Shown: positions 1-7,606, counted from the stretch's first letter. The stretch: DNA of 12,132 bases from Legionellales bacterium UBA4722 (GCA_002404295.1 DHJK01000195.1:2767-14898), one strand, 5' to 3'. Numbers and translations are program-made. The notes: generated by a model not told the origin, from the sequence alone.

Positions 1-63
1 CCACAAGGGGAGAGGTGTTCTAATAAATAACGTTAACATTTTTACTAAGCTAAAAAACCCAGC

Positions 64-1074
64 CTAAGCCAAATAAAAATCCAACGTCTTATCCAACCCA
101 GTAGCCATATCCACCACCGGCTTCCAATCTAAAAACTGTTCCGCTCTATGAATAGCCGGCACACGCAACTGCACATCCTGATACCCCGATCCATAATATT
201 GCGCTGCATCCACATCCACTAATTTTGTCTTATTCGCAAACTCAGCATATTTCGGATAACGTTTGATAAGCGTCACCAAAGATTCTGCCAACACACGAAT
301 AGAAATATTCTCTAATGGATTACCGATATTAAAAATTTGCTGATACGCGACGTTATTTTTATTTTCAATAATTTTAATCAGCGCCCCAATCCCATCATCG
401 ATATAAGTAAAGCAACGCTGCTGCGCACCCCCACCTACTAACATAATATCTTCGCCACGTAAAATATTACCAATAAACTGCGTCAACACACGAGAGCCGC
501 CTGGCTTAGGATTAAAAATATTATCCAACTTAGGGCCGTACCAGTTAAAGGGTCTAAATAACGTATACGCTAATGCATTGTGTTTACCATACGCATAAAT
601 CACCCGATCCAATAATTGTTTAGAGGTAGAATAAATCCATCGCTCTTTGTGAATAGGCCCCGTGACTAAATTAGATGTCTCTTCATCAAACTCTTCATCC
701 GTACACATCCCGTATACTTCAGACGTAGATGGAAAAATAATACGTTTTTTAAATTCTACACACTGACGAATAACCGCCAAATTCGCTTCAAAATCCAGCT
801 CAAACACACTTAAAGGATTTTGCACATAAGCAGCAGGGGTTGCAATGGCAACTAACGGCAACACCACATCACATTTTTTAATATGTTCTGTGACCCACTC
901 TTTTTGTTTAATCATATCGCCAGAGAAAAAATGAAAGCGATCATTTGACAAACAATTTTCTATTTTGTCTTGCGCCAGATCAATCGCATAGATAGACCAA
1001 TCGGTTTGCTCTAAAATCGCTTCACTTAAATGACTGCCAATAAAACCATTTGCACCTAAAATTAATATATTCAT
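64..1074 (-). CDS. arnA: ArnA C-terminal-type UDP-glucuronate decarboxylase (stand-alone)
   Basis: This 336-residue protein is collinear with the C-terminal half of E. coli ArnA, which oxidatively decarboxylates UDP-glucuronate to UDP-4-keto-pentose with NAD+ in the cytoplasm. It is an extended short-chain dehydrogenase. The Rossmann motif GANGFIG is at residues 7-13, and the run KKCDVVLPLVAIATP is at about 66-80. FPSTSEVYG (114-122) carries the Ser118-Glu119 pair, and YSTSK has Tyr148 and Lys152. GYQDVQLR ends in Arg304, the likely counterpart of the ArnA catalytic arginine. The N-terminal formyltransferase domain of ArnA is absent: the ATG follows the arnB-like stop directly, with a GAGAG ribosome site in between. 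It is the last gene of a three-gene operon. Its final 20 codons are rich in G-ending codons. Family assignment is very secure; the exact physiological product is inferred. Confidence 0.93.
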   Translation of the reverse strand: MNILILGANGFIGSHLSEAILEQTDWSIYAIDLAQDKIENCLSNDRFHFFSGDMIKQKEWVTEHIKKCDVVLPLVAIATPAAYVQNPLSVFELDFEANLAVIRQCVEFKKRIIFPSTSEVYGMCTDEEFDEETSNLVTGPIHKERWIYSTSKQLLDRVIYAYGKHNALAYTLFRPFNWYGPKLDNIFNPKPGGSRVLTQFIGNILRGEDIMLVGGGAQQRCFTYIDDGIGALIKIIENKNNVAYQQIFNIGNPLENISIRVLAESLVTLIKRYPKYAEFANKTKLVDVDAAQYYGSGYQDVQLRVPAIHRAEQFLDWKPVVDMATGLDKTLDFYLA

Positions 1075-1082
1075 ATTGCTCT

Positions 1083-2234
1083 CTAATTAAAAATACTATA
1101 CATCACATCCAACACACGATCATGTTCCGCATCTGTCATCGATGGAAATAAAGGCAAACTCACAATACGCTCACCTGCGCTTTCTGCAAAGGGAAAATCA
1201 CCCGGATTATAACCAAATTGTTCGCGATAATAAGGATATAAATGCGCCGCACGATAATGCAAACCCGTGCCAATATTTTTTTCTTTCATTTTTTGTATAA
1301 ATTCATCACGATTCATATGCGCCGCAGCCTCATTAATGCGCGGCGTATAAAGATGCCACGCATGACTATGAAGGAATGCAGGTGCACCCGGCAACTCCAA
1401 CTGCGGCCAATCTGCGAGTGCTTCTTGATAACGCTCTGCAAGTTCGGTGCGACGTGCAATAAAACTATCTAACTCTTTTAATTGATGCACACCCAAAGCC
1501 GCTTGCAAATCCATCATATTGTATTTAAACCCTGGCAATACAATTTCATAATCTTGCTTACCTGATTTTCCATACCGATTCCAAGAATCACGATCAATGC
1601 CATGAAAACGTAATAAAGCTATTTTTTTTGCTAATTCTGGATCCGTTGTTGCCACACAACCACCCTCACCTGTGGTCATGTTTTTATTCGGATGAAAACT
1701 AAATACTTGGGTATCGCCAAAACTACCAATACGTTTATCTTTATAAACCGTACCTATCGCATGCGCCGCATCTTCAATCACACGCAATTCATGTTTTTTT
1801 GCTATTTGATATAACATATCCATATCTACAGGTAATCCTGCAAAATGCACAGGCACAATGACACGTGTTTTTTCTGTGACCGCATCGGCTACTTGATTAA
1901 GATCTAAATTTAATGTGTGCGGATCAATATCCACTAATACAGGTTTACCACCCGCAAGAACGATTGTATTCAGCGTGGCTGCAAACGTCAGCGGTGTGGT
2001 AATGACTTCATCACCGGGTTGCAAATCCAATGCCAACAAAGCCAAATGCAAACCTGCCGTTGCGGATGCTAATGGTAATATATGAGGCGCTGACAAATAC
2101 GCCTGCAAATCTTCTGTAAATTGAGCAACGCGCGGGCCTGTTGTAATCCAGCCTGACTCAAGACATGCAACCACTTCATCAATCGCAGCCCGACTAATCG
2201 ATGGTTTTGAAAACGGTAAAAATTCTTCACTCAT
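1083..2234 (-). CDS. arnB: ArnB-like UDP-4-amino-4-deoxy-L-arabinose aminotransferase
   Basis: This is a 383-residue PLP-dependent DegT/DnrJ/EryC1 aminotransferase. It resembles E. coli ArnB along its whole length, starting with FLPFSKP near the N-terminus and ESGWITTGP at 26-34. ArnB transfers an amino group from glutamate to UDP-4-keto-pentose. EDAAHA (154-159) supplies Asp155, expected to contact the PLP ring nitrogen. SFHPNKNMT (179-187) contains the probable Schiff-base Lys184. PGFKYNMMD (234-242) and GIGTGLHYRAAH are further ArnB-like blocks. Length matches the family (about 380). The start is fixed by an AGGAG site 5 nt upstream that overlaps the stop codon of the preceding membrane-protein gene. 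The downstream decarboxylase gene begins 8 nt after its stop. Some related enzymes act on other nucleotide sugars, but the ArnA-type neighbour supports the ArnB reading. Confidence 0.93.
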   Translation of the reverse strand: MSEEFLPFSKPSISRAAIDEVVACLESGWITTGPRVAQFTEDLQAYLSAPHILPLASATAGLHLALLALDLQPGDEVITTPLTFAATLNTIVLAGGKPVLVDIDPHTLNLDLNQVADAVTEKTRVIVPVHFAGLPVDMDMLYQIAKKHELRVIEDAAHAIGTVYKDKRIGSFGDTQVFSFHPNKNMTTGEGGCVATTDPELAKKIALLRFHGIDRDSWNRYGKSGKQDYEIVLPGFKYNMMDLQAALGVHQLKELDSFIARRTELAERYQEALADWPQLELPGAPAFLHSHAWHLYTPRINEAAAHMNRDEFIQKMKEKNIGTGLHYRAAHLYPYYREQFGYNPGDFPFAESAGERIVSLPLFPSMTDAEHDRVLDVMYSIFN

Positions 2235-2239
2235 AAAAA

Positions 2240-2245
2240 CTCCTA
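2240..2245 (-). promoter_or_regulatory. Shine-Dalgarno overlapping upstream stop codon
   Basis: Read on the minus strand this is TAGGAG. The TAG is the stop codon of the SMR-like gene, and AGGAG is the ribosome-binding site of the arnB-like gene, 5 nt before its ATG. Such overlap suggests translational coupling of the two genes and supports the chosen arnB start. Confidence 0.8.
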
Positions 2246-2611
2246 CGCAGGATTTTGTGCGATCAAATAAACGCCGACAATAATAATAAATATACCTGTA
2301 ATACGCATCACAGAAAGGCTTTCGCCAAATAGATAATATGCTGCAATTGCATTTACGACATAGCCAATACTGAGCATGGGATAAGCTAAACTCACTTGAA
2401 CTCTAGAGAGCACCATGAGCCACACCAACACACTCACCACATAAGCAAACAACCCACCGACAATAGGCCAATTGCTAGCGACCCTCAACCCAATCGGAAT
2501 GATATTACCCATGCTAAATTCAAAATGGCCGATTTGGTTCATGCCTGCTTTTAGTAACAATTGCGCACCGGCATTTAGCAAAACGCCTAGTAAAATCAAG
2601 AAATAGATCAT
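2243..2611 (-). CDS. SMR/EamA-type small membrane protein, ArnE/ArnF-like flippase candidate
   Basis: This is a very hydrophobic 122-residue protein with four predicted membrane helices, at about residues 2-20, 50-69, 74-94 and 103-118. That is the layout of small multidrug resistance-type proteins. The first helix has the LLNAGAQLLLKAG pattern typical of ArnE/ArnF-like and EamA-type members. The membrane glutamate of drug exporters such as EmrE (Glu14) is missing. In E. coli, ArnE and ArnF together flip undecaprenyl-phosphate-Ara4N across the inner membrane. A single copy here would have to act as a homodimer or with a partner encoded elsewhere. It is the first gene of the operon. An AGGTGA site lies 10 nt before the ATG (positions 2622-2627). 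The family is clear; the flippase role rests on similarity and the arn-like neighbours. Confidence 0.8.
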   Translation of the reverse strand: MIYFLILLGVLLNAGAQLLLKAGMNQIGHFEFSMGNIIPIGLRVASNWPIVGGLFAYVVSVLVWLMVLSRVQVSLAYPMLSIGYVVNAIAAYYLFGESLSVMRITGIFIIIVGVYLIAQNPA

Positions 2612-2682
2612 GGTATTTCAGTCACCTGTGTCAAGCATAATAAAGTACGAATGATGCGCATAATACCTGAAAGATGCGCTGG

Positions 2683-2688
2683 ATTATA
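2683..2688 (-). promoter_or_regulatory. Possible -10 box for the arn-like operon
   Basis: A perfect TATAAT reads leftward about 70 bp before the first gene of the operon. The region where a -35 should lie (about 2705-2711) is AT-rich with only a poor match to TTGACA, and it touches the foot of the GCCCGA hairpin. It is a weak call based on the -10 alone. Confidence 0.3.
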
Positions 2689-2708
2689 TATCCATATCAG
2701 TTAGTTAA

Positions 2709-2825
<117 letters not shown>

Positions 2826-2932
2826 GGGTCAGTGGAAATCGCTGAATAGTTATAATGAATCGTCAAAATTTTATATCCTCTTGAAAAATAATAAAATTAT
2901 CCAATAAAACCGTGTCCTATTCAGAGCAACCA

Positions 2933-2962
2933 TTAGCTCTTTTCCTGATTTTTCTATATAAT
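2933..2962 (+). promoter_or_regulatory. Putative sigma-70 promoter of the peroxiredoxin gene
   Basis: A perfect TATAAT lies at 2957-2962, with TTAGCT at 2933-2938 as a weak -35 (18-bp spacing). The -10 is 50 bp before the start codon. A GAGG ribosome site follows at 3001-3004, 8 nt before the ATG. No OxyR-like site was recognised. Confidence 0.5.
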
Positions 2963-3012
2963 CACCCCCCTCAGCAAATTTTCCACCCTAACTTAATAAA
3001 GAGGTTCAACCT

Positions 3013-3618
3013 ATGAGCATACTAGTTGGCAGAAAAGCCCCCGATTTCACCGCCGCAACCGTCATGGCTAACGGCGATATAAACGAAAAGTTTCAATTAA
3101 GCGAAGCCATCAAAGGCAAACATGCTTGGCTGTTCTTCTATCCTTTAGATTTTACCTTTGTCTGCCCCTCCGAATTAATTGCATTGGATAACCGTATCAA
3201 CGAATTTACTCAACGCAATACGGTCGTCATCGGTATTTCAATCGATTCACAATTCACACACAGCGCATGGCGCAAAACACCCATTAACGATGGTGGTATC
3301 GGCCCAGTTCGTTATCCACTCGTTGCGGATGTCAATCATTACATCTGTCAAAGCTACGGCGTTGAACATCCCACAGCACATATCGCACTCCGTGGTGCAT
3401 TCTTAATTGATACACAAGGCATCGTGCGTTCACAGATCGTGAATGATTTACCACTAGGCCGCAACATCGATGAAATGATTCGTTTAATCGATGCAATTCA
3501 ATTTCATGAAAAACACGGTGACGTTTGTCCTGCGGGTTGGATGAAAGGTGATGTCGGCATTAAGCCAACAGAAGAAGGCATTGCTGATTTTCTAACTAGC
3601 AAAGCAGAAGAGTTATAA
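3013..3618 (+). CDS. Typical 2-Cys peroxiredoxin (AhpC/TSA, Prx1 type)
   Basis: This 201-residue thiol peroxidase reduces hydrogen peroxide and organic peroxides in the cytoplasm. The active-site block PLDFTFVCPSE holds Thr48 and the peroxidatic Cys51; LRGAF supplies the conserved Arg127. The resolving cysteine is Cys172 in HGDVCPAGW, which makes it a typical 2-Cys enzyme that forms intersubunit disulfides. A GGIG motif is present (94-97). The C-terminal YF motif of hyperoxidation-sensitive eukaryotic enzymes is absent; the tail ends in KAEEL as in many bacterial members. No AhpF or thioredoxin reductase gene is adjacent, so the electron donor is probably thioredoxin or encoded elsewhere. It has its own promoter and terminator, so it is probably monocistronic. 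Family assignment is secure; whether it is the main AhpC of the cell cannot be judged. Confidence 0.95.
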   Translation: MSILVGRKAPDFTAATVMANGDINEKFQLSEAIKGKHAWLFFYPLDFTFVCPSELIALDNRINEFTQRNTVVIGISIDSQFTHSAWRKTPINDGGIGPVRYPLVADVNHYICQSYGVEHPTAHIALRGAFLIDTQGIVRSQIVNDLPLGRNIDEMIRLIDAIQFHEKHGDVCPAGWMKGDVGIKPTEEGIADFLTSKAEEL

Positions 3619-3630
3619 AAAAACACTGCA

Positions 3631-3661
3631 AAAAAAACCCGCATTACTGCGGGTTTTTTTT
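3631..3661 (+). terminator. Rho-independent terminator, probably bidirectional
   Basis: The stem CCCGCA/TGCGGG closes a TTAC loop. It is flanked by A7 on the left and T8 on the right, so it can end the peroxiredoxin transcript and, read leftward, the convergent DUF3494 transcript that stops at 3682. Confidence 0.92.
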
Positions 3662-3681
3662 ACTTCTTATACTGTACTCGC

Positions 3682-4752
3682 TTAAGGCAGCACAACTGAA
3701 TTGGTATCAAATGTCACTGCAGCAACTTGCGTTAATGCTCTGCCTGTCATGATTGCACCAGTATTCATTGTAATGCTTTGGGAAGCCGCGATAGTTCCTT
3801 TAAATATAGAAGAGGTACCCAGTACCGCTGAGCTACCCACTTGCCAGAAAACATTGGATGCCTGCACGCCGCCAATGGCCGGAGCGAGCACAATCGACGC
3901 GCCGGACCCCACGTTGAGCGCCGATCCAGCCTTGAAAATGAACACTGAAGTGGGATCCCCACTTAGTGTGAGCGCACCACCGTTAATATTGATAGTAGAA
4001 GCAGAGCAAATAACGTTCACGGCTCCGATGCCAGTTGATGTAATCGTTTGACCTGCCTGGTCAACAGTGCCAATCGTGACGGTGCATGGTTGAAGTCCAA
4101 GACAATTGAATAAAGTCGTGAGGTCATTCTTCGCTGTTGCGGCAGTTGTATCAGCAATGAACTGTGTTCCATTAACAACGCCAGGTGGAAAACCGGTTAC
4201 CGAAGTTCCTGGTGAAAGACCCAGGTTTCCATTGAGTTGGGTAAATCCTGTATTCGTTATCGTTGAGCCAGCTAACGTTGCGAAACTAGACGTTGTGCCC
4301 AATGAACAAAGAGAAGTGAAAGAAGTAGAAGGAGTAGAAGATATGTTACAACCTATTGTTGGAGTGATAACTGGGCTATCCAGCTCAACTTGGCGGCTAT
4401 TGACTCCGATCTGTAGTATTCGATTGAAAGGGCCGGCTGTGGTAAGGGTGACTGTTACGCTACAAGAACTGTGTGCTGCTAAACTTGTGCCGCAGGTATT
4501 TGCGGTAATAGAGGCGCTAGAAGCTGGAAATGCATCATTTTGCTTTATCTGAACGTAATTTATCCTCATGGCAACAGGCGTGTTATTGGTTAGGGTGTAT
4601 ACACCTGTTTGTGGGAAAGGAGAACCACATGCAAACGTAGCAAACGGGGTGCCAAAGCTAAAATCGCAACCGATTGCAGCATAAGCAGACGCGGTGAAAA
4701 AAGAAAAAAACGAACTCAAAACGATTAATCTAGACCACTTCTTTTTCAACAT
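3682..4752 (-). CDS. Secreted ice-binding-like (DUF3494) protein with N-terminal Ig-like region
   Basis: This 356-residue exported protein has a signal peptide (positive MLKKKWSR, hydrophobic core, cleavage likely after AYA at 25). Residues about 29-130 form a small beta-rich, cysteine-containing region (LTNNTPVAM, SLAAHSSCSVTVTLT) resembling ASH/choice-of-anchor type Ig domains. Residues about 154-354 match the DUF3494 ice-binding-like beta-solenoid: FATLAGSTITNTG, GNLGLSPGTSVTGFPPG, FWQVGSSAVLGT and a late GRALTQVAAVTFD. The PGVY segment common in the family is replaced by a longer stretch with extra cysteines (about 215-260). Members include antifreeze proteins, but many are surface adhesins, so ice binding is not assured. 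An AGGAGA site lies 6 nt upstream. The gene starts 28 bp after the outer-membrane protein gene, so co-transcription is likely. Confidence 0.85.
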   Translation of the reverse strand: MLKKKWSRLIVLSSFFSFFTASAYAAIGCDFSFGTPFATFACGSPFPQTGVYTLTNNTPVAMRINYVQIKQNDAFPASSASITANTCGTSLAAHSSCSVTVTLTTAGPFNRILQIGVNSRQVELDSPVITPTIGCNISSTPSTSFTSLCSLGTTSSFATLAGSTITNTGFTQLNGNLGLSPGTSVTGFPPGVVNGTQFIADTTAATAKNDLTTLFNCLGLQPCTVTIGTVDQAGQTITSTGIGAVNVICSASTININGGALTLSGDPTSVFIFKAGSALNVGSGASIVLAPAIGGVQASNVFWQVGSSAVLGTSSIFKGTIAASQSITMNTGAIMTGRALTQVAAVTFDTNSVVLP

Positions 4753-4780
4753 TGTATATCTCCTATTTATCCTTGGGTTT

Positions 4781-5677
4781 TTATATTGCTACATGCAGTC
4801 CGAGTAATGCTGTTTGCGTTCTCAACGTAAATTGAGCGGGCACAATCATGGGTGATGTGATAGTTCCACTACTTCCCGTTGCAGACGTTTTTACCTTTCC
4901 TAAATCCGCATACAAATATTCTAAAGACACGCCAATGCGCTGGTTGAAGTCAAAACGAAATCCTGCACCTGCTTCCCACGCAAAAGTTGAATTAGTTCTC
5001 GAACTTAAACTTAAATTCTGATCGGTACACCCACTGCTTGCGTTATACGCATCACTATAACCAACGCGAGTCCTAGCTTCACCGATTCCACCTTTTGCAT
5101 AAATCGAAAGTTTTTTCCATGTCGCAACATCTAAGGCTGCATCTAGCATTAAGCGCGTACTGTGAATAGGGATATCATAGTTAAGCTGAATGAAATCGGG
5201 ATCGTTAAAGCGCCAAACGTTACCCCTAATACTATTGCTGGATAATTGGTAAATATTCAACTGGGGTTCTATGGATTGAAACCATTGGACTTGGCCAGTC
5301 TTTATCGGAGTATTGCGAAAATAATATATATAGCCTGCCCCTAACTGAGCAGCGAATGTATTCCAGCTATTACTATTTGTTTGTACGAGTCCATCTGTTT
5401 CACTGCTCGTCACACCTATCGTACTATTGCCCTGATTTAATTTTGCAATGCCCAACGCACCAATCACTTCAAAATGATTATGTTTTACTGGCATAGCATC
5501 TTTATAAACGCGCTCACCTTTATATCTGTGATGTATCGGTGCCTGTTTAGATACGGACGTAGATGGTGTTTTATCTACTGATCCTGTAGAGGTGTAAGAG
5601 GCTGCAAACGTCGAGCCGCTTAATGCAAAAGAAGAAAACAAAAGAAGAGAAGAAAGACCTTTCATACTAAATTTCAT
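4781..5677 (-). CDS. Outer-membrane beta-barrel protein (OmpA/OmpW-like small barrel)
   Basis: This 298-residue protein is predicted from the ATG at 5677. That start is preferred over the upstream ATG at 5743 because it places a normal signal peptide (MKFSMKG, hydrophobic core, cleavage likely after TFA near residue 25) at the N-terminus, and AAGGA lies 11 nt upstream (5689-5693). After a Ser/Thr-rich linker comes YKGERVYK (52-59), shared with the divergent porin, then a barrel of alternating strands (FEVIGALGIAKL, FAAQLGAGYIYYF, KLSIYAKGGIG, FAWEAGAGFRFDF, GVSLEYLYADLG). The end is LGLHVAI rather than a terminal Phe. About eight strands is plausible for this length, as in porin-family small barrels of Legionella and Coxiella. 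The specific role is unknown. It is followed closely by the DUF3494 gene. Confidence 0.82.
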   Translation of the reverse strand: MKFSMKGLSSLLLFSSFALSGSTFAASYTSTGSVDKTPSTSVSKQAPIHHRYKGERVYKDAMPVKHNHFEVIGALGIAKLNQGNSTIGVTSSETDGLVQTNSNSWNTFAAQLGAGYIYYFRNTPIKTGQVQWFQSIEPQLNIYQLSSNSIRGNVWRFNDPDFIQLNYDIPIHSTRLMLDAALDVATWKKLSIYAKGGIGEARTRVGYSDAYNASSGCTDQNLSLSSRTNSTFAWEAGAGFRFDFNQRIGVSLEYLYADLGKVKTSATGSSGTITSPMIVPAQFTLRTQTALLGLHVAI

Positions 5678-5776
5678 ACGCGCACCCATCCTTAGTAACA
5701 AACTCACTCGATGCTCACATAGCATTATTAAAATGTCAAGCATAAGTAAACCACGATGAACTATAGAATGAGTGAC

Positions 5777-5825
5777 AGTATAGATTACCAGTGCGAAATG
5801 GTAATTTTTTATTTTTTATTTTTTC
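5777..5825 (-). promoter_or_regulatory. Putative promoter with UP-like A-tracts and operator-like dyad
   Basis: Reading leftward, three A6 tracts spaced every 7 bp (5805-5824) precede a -35-like TTACCA (5799-5804). A 16-bp spacer and a -10-like TATACT (5777-5782) follow. The inverted repeat ATTACCA-N8-TGGTAAT (5784-5805) covers the -35 and most of the spacer, where a repressor could act. The start of transcription would fall near 5770, giving a leader of about 93 nt to the ATG at 5677. Confidence 0.5.
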
Positions 5826-5996
5826 TTTCAATTACTTCTCATCTTAATTAGAATGCATTTCCGAAATGGGCTTAGTAGAAACTATTTACTTAAAATCAGT
5901 AATAACAAAAACTATCCATTTTTTTATGATCTGGTTATTTTTTGTAAGTGGAATGATTAAAATACTTATTTTACTGTCATTTAGCTTAAATTTTGC

Positions 5997-6025
5997 TTGC
6001 AATGTTTTATCGTTGTAGGTAATTT
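5997..6025 (+). promoter_or_regulatory. Weak candidate promoter of the LbtU-like porin gene
   Basis: TTGCAA (5997-6002) and TAATTT (6020-6025) are spaced by 17 bp, with four and three matches to the sigma-70 consensus. Overlapping alternatives exist (TTGCTT with TAGGTA), so the exact promoter is uncertain. Confidence 0.25.
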
Positions 6026-6073
6026 TGAACTCGTCCGGATCAAAATTTCCATATATCAAGGAGATATATAAAC

Positions 6074-7543
6074 ATGAAAATTAAACTCGTTGTTTTATCA
6101 ATGAGCGTGTTAGGCATGATGAGCTGCCAAGTTTTAGCAGCAACTCAAACTACCACTACCACAACAAAACACAAACATCATCATCACAAAGTCGTTCACC
6201 AACAAGCTGCTGCACCTGTATACAAGGGTGAGCGCGTTTACAAAGGTGAAGAAGTTGCAGCTCCAGTCATAAACGATTGGTACAATCGTATTGCGATCGA
6301 TGGCGGCGTTAACTTCGATGCGAAGTGGGGCAATCGTCACATCGGTTATGAAGGTGAAAACAATCAAAGACTATCCGTCAATGATGTTCATCTTAACGTA
6401 ACTGCAACTGTGAATGATTGGGTTAAAGCATTTGCTGCTTTAAGCTATGACAATGCAAGCCAAGCATTACGTGGCGCAGGCGTTGGTCCAAATCCACTGT
6501 TCGCAACAAACTTACCTAAACCAGGTAAATACGACAACATCAAAGACTCTATTGGTGGTGTCAACCTAGAACAAGGTTACATCAAGTTCTCAAATGCAAA
6601 TCAATCGCCATTTTATCTAACATTAGGTAAACAATTTGTCGATTTCGGTAAATACAATTTGCATCCTGTAACACAACCACTCACTCAAGTTGTTTCTGAA
6701 ACCTTGCGCAATGCGGCAACCATTGGTTTCAATACAACAATGATGAACTCTGCAGTAGGTGTGTTTGGGTCTGCTTATGTATTTGATAGCCCATACAAAC
6801 AACAGATGCCAGCTGTGATAGTTGCAGGCGGAACAGTACCAGGTACTCCAATCGCTGCAACATCACTAACACCACTCGTCACAGGCTCCTCACAAGGTCA
6901 TGGTAAACCAGTCTACGGTTTAAGACTCGGTATTGGTCAAACCAATGACTCCTTGCAATGGGATCTTTCCGCTGACTACATCTACAACATGATTGGTGTT
7001 GAAGGCGTAGCTTACGGTGTTGGTAAATTTAACGGTTCAAACACTGGCGGTTTAATAGGTAATGATGGCATATCAACCAACGGTACTTTTGAAAACCGTG
7101 TTGGTGCTTTCGCTCTTAACGGCGACATCAAAACCGGACCATTCGGTGTTGAACTCCGTTACGTGACAGCATTACAAACATTTAGTCCATTTGACTTAAC
7201 CAAAAATGTTGTTGCAACAACACCTTCCACTGTACCTCCTGTAACAGCAGGTATTGCTGGTGCTTCTGGTGCTAAACCATGGGCTGTTGGTATTAACGCA
7301 GGTTATGTGTTCAACGCTTGGGAATTGGGCCAAGGTGTTTTCATTGGTTACCAAGCATCTGGAAACGCTGTTAACTTGTACTTACCACAATCACGTTGGG
7401 TTGCGGGCTATGGTGTAGATGTTATGAAAAACACCAATGTTGGCTTAGAACTTGACCATGATATTGATTACTCAGTATCTAATGGTGGTACGGGCAATAC
7501 GAATAACCAACTTGGACTGCGTGTTGCAGTTAGATTTGGGTAG
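6074..7543 (+). CDS. lbtU: LbtU-family siderophore porin (outer-membrane beta-barrel)
   Basis: This 489-residue porin resembles LbtU, the Legionella outer-membrane protein for legiobactin uptake that works without a TonB-type receptor. The signal peptide MKIKLVVLSMSVLGMM ends near VLA (22). A Thr run and a His-rich stretch (KHKHHHHK, 32-39) follow, then YKGERVYK (50-57). The barrel starts near 68 (DWYNRIAIDGGVNFD) and has many alternating strands, such as YIKFSNANQSPFYLTLGKQF and WDLSADYIYNM. It ends in GLRVAVRFG, with the aromatic residue one before the end. Many GG/NG turns fit a large, perhaps 16-stranded, porin. AAGGAG lies 10 nt upstream. Unlike rnt and putA, its 3' codons are not G-enriched, which may reflect high expression. 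Substrate is inferred from the family only; a general porin is possible. Confidence 0.83.
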   Translation: MKIKLVVLSMSVLGMMSCQVLAATQTTTTTTKHKHHHHKVVHQQAAAPVYKGERVYKGEEVAAPVINDWYNRIAIDGGVNFDAKWGNRHIGYEGENNQRLSVNDVHLNVTATVNDWVKAFAALSYDNASQALRGAGVGPNPLFATNLPKPGKYDNIKDSIGGVNLEQGYIKFSNANQSPFYLTLGKQFVDFGKYNLHPVTQPLTQVVSETLRNAATIGFNTTMMNSAVGVFGSAYVFDSPYKQQMPAVIVAGGTVPGTPIAATSLTPLVTGSSQGHGKPVYGLRLGIGQTNDSLQWDLSADYIYNMIGVEGVAYGVGKFNGSNTGGLIGNDGISTNGTFENRVGAFALNGDIKTGPFGVELRYVTALQTFSPFDLTKNVVATTPSTVPPVTAGIAGASGAKPWAVGINAGYVFNAWELGQGVFIGYQASGNAVNLYLPQSRWVAGYGVDVMKNTNVGLELDHDIDYSVSNGGTGNTNNQLGLRVAVRFG

Positions 7544-7560
7544 ACGTTTGCTTTACCTAA

Positions 7561-7587
7561 AAAGCCCACTTCGGTGGGCTTTTTTTT
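7561..7587 (+). terminator. Rho-independent terminator with UUCG tetraloop
   Basis: The 9-bp stem AAAGCCCAC/GTGGGCTTT closes a TTCG loop with C-G closure and is followed by a T run ending at 7587. It lies 17 bp after the porin stop codon. Confidence 0.95.
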
Positions 7588-7606
7588 GGGTTGAGATTCA
7601 AGGGTC

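Larger units (their letters stand above)
5678..6073. other. Divergent intergenic/leader region between the barrel-protein and porin genes
   Basis: This is an AT-rich region with no credible gene. It holds the barrel-protein promoter with an A-tract and a dyad (5777-5825), a small dyad ATTTC/GAAAT near 5858-5868, and the leader of the porin gene with an AAGGAG ribosome site at 6058-6063. No convincing Fur box was found although the porin family is iron-related. Confidence 0.7.

Noticed and set aside
20..66. Terminator after the arnA-like gene
   Set aside because: A T-rich run follows the stop on the minus strand, but the repeated CTAAGC is direct, not inverted, so no stem forms.
4106..4552. 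Plus-strand 148-codon frame
   Set aside because: It is the antisense shadow of the DUF3494 gene, which has a signal peptide, ribosome site and family motifs.
5678..5743. Upstream ATG for the barrel protein (320-residue version)
   Set aside because: It has no ribosome site and would place 22 extra residues before a clear signal peptide.
5941..5980. Fur box upstream of the porin gene
   Set aside because: The best alignment I found has about 10 of 19 matches, which is not better than expected in such AT-rich sequence.
6074..6133. Possible lipoprotein signal (MMSC) in the LbtU-like protein
   Set aside because: The residues before Cys18 do not fit a lipobox, and a normal cleavage site (VLA) follows four residues later.
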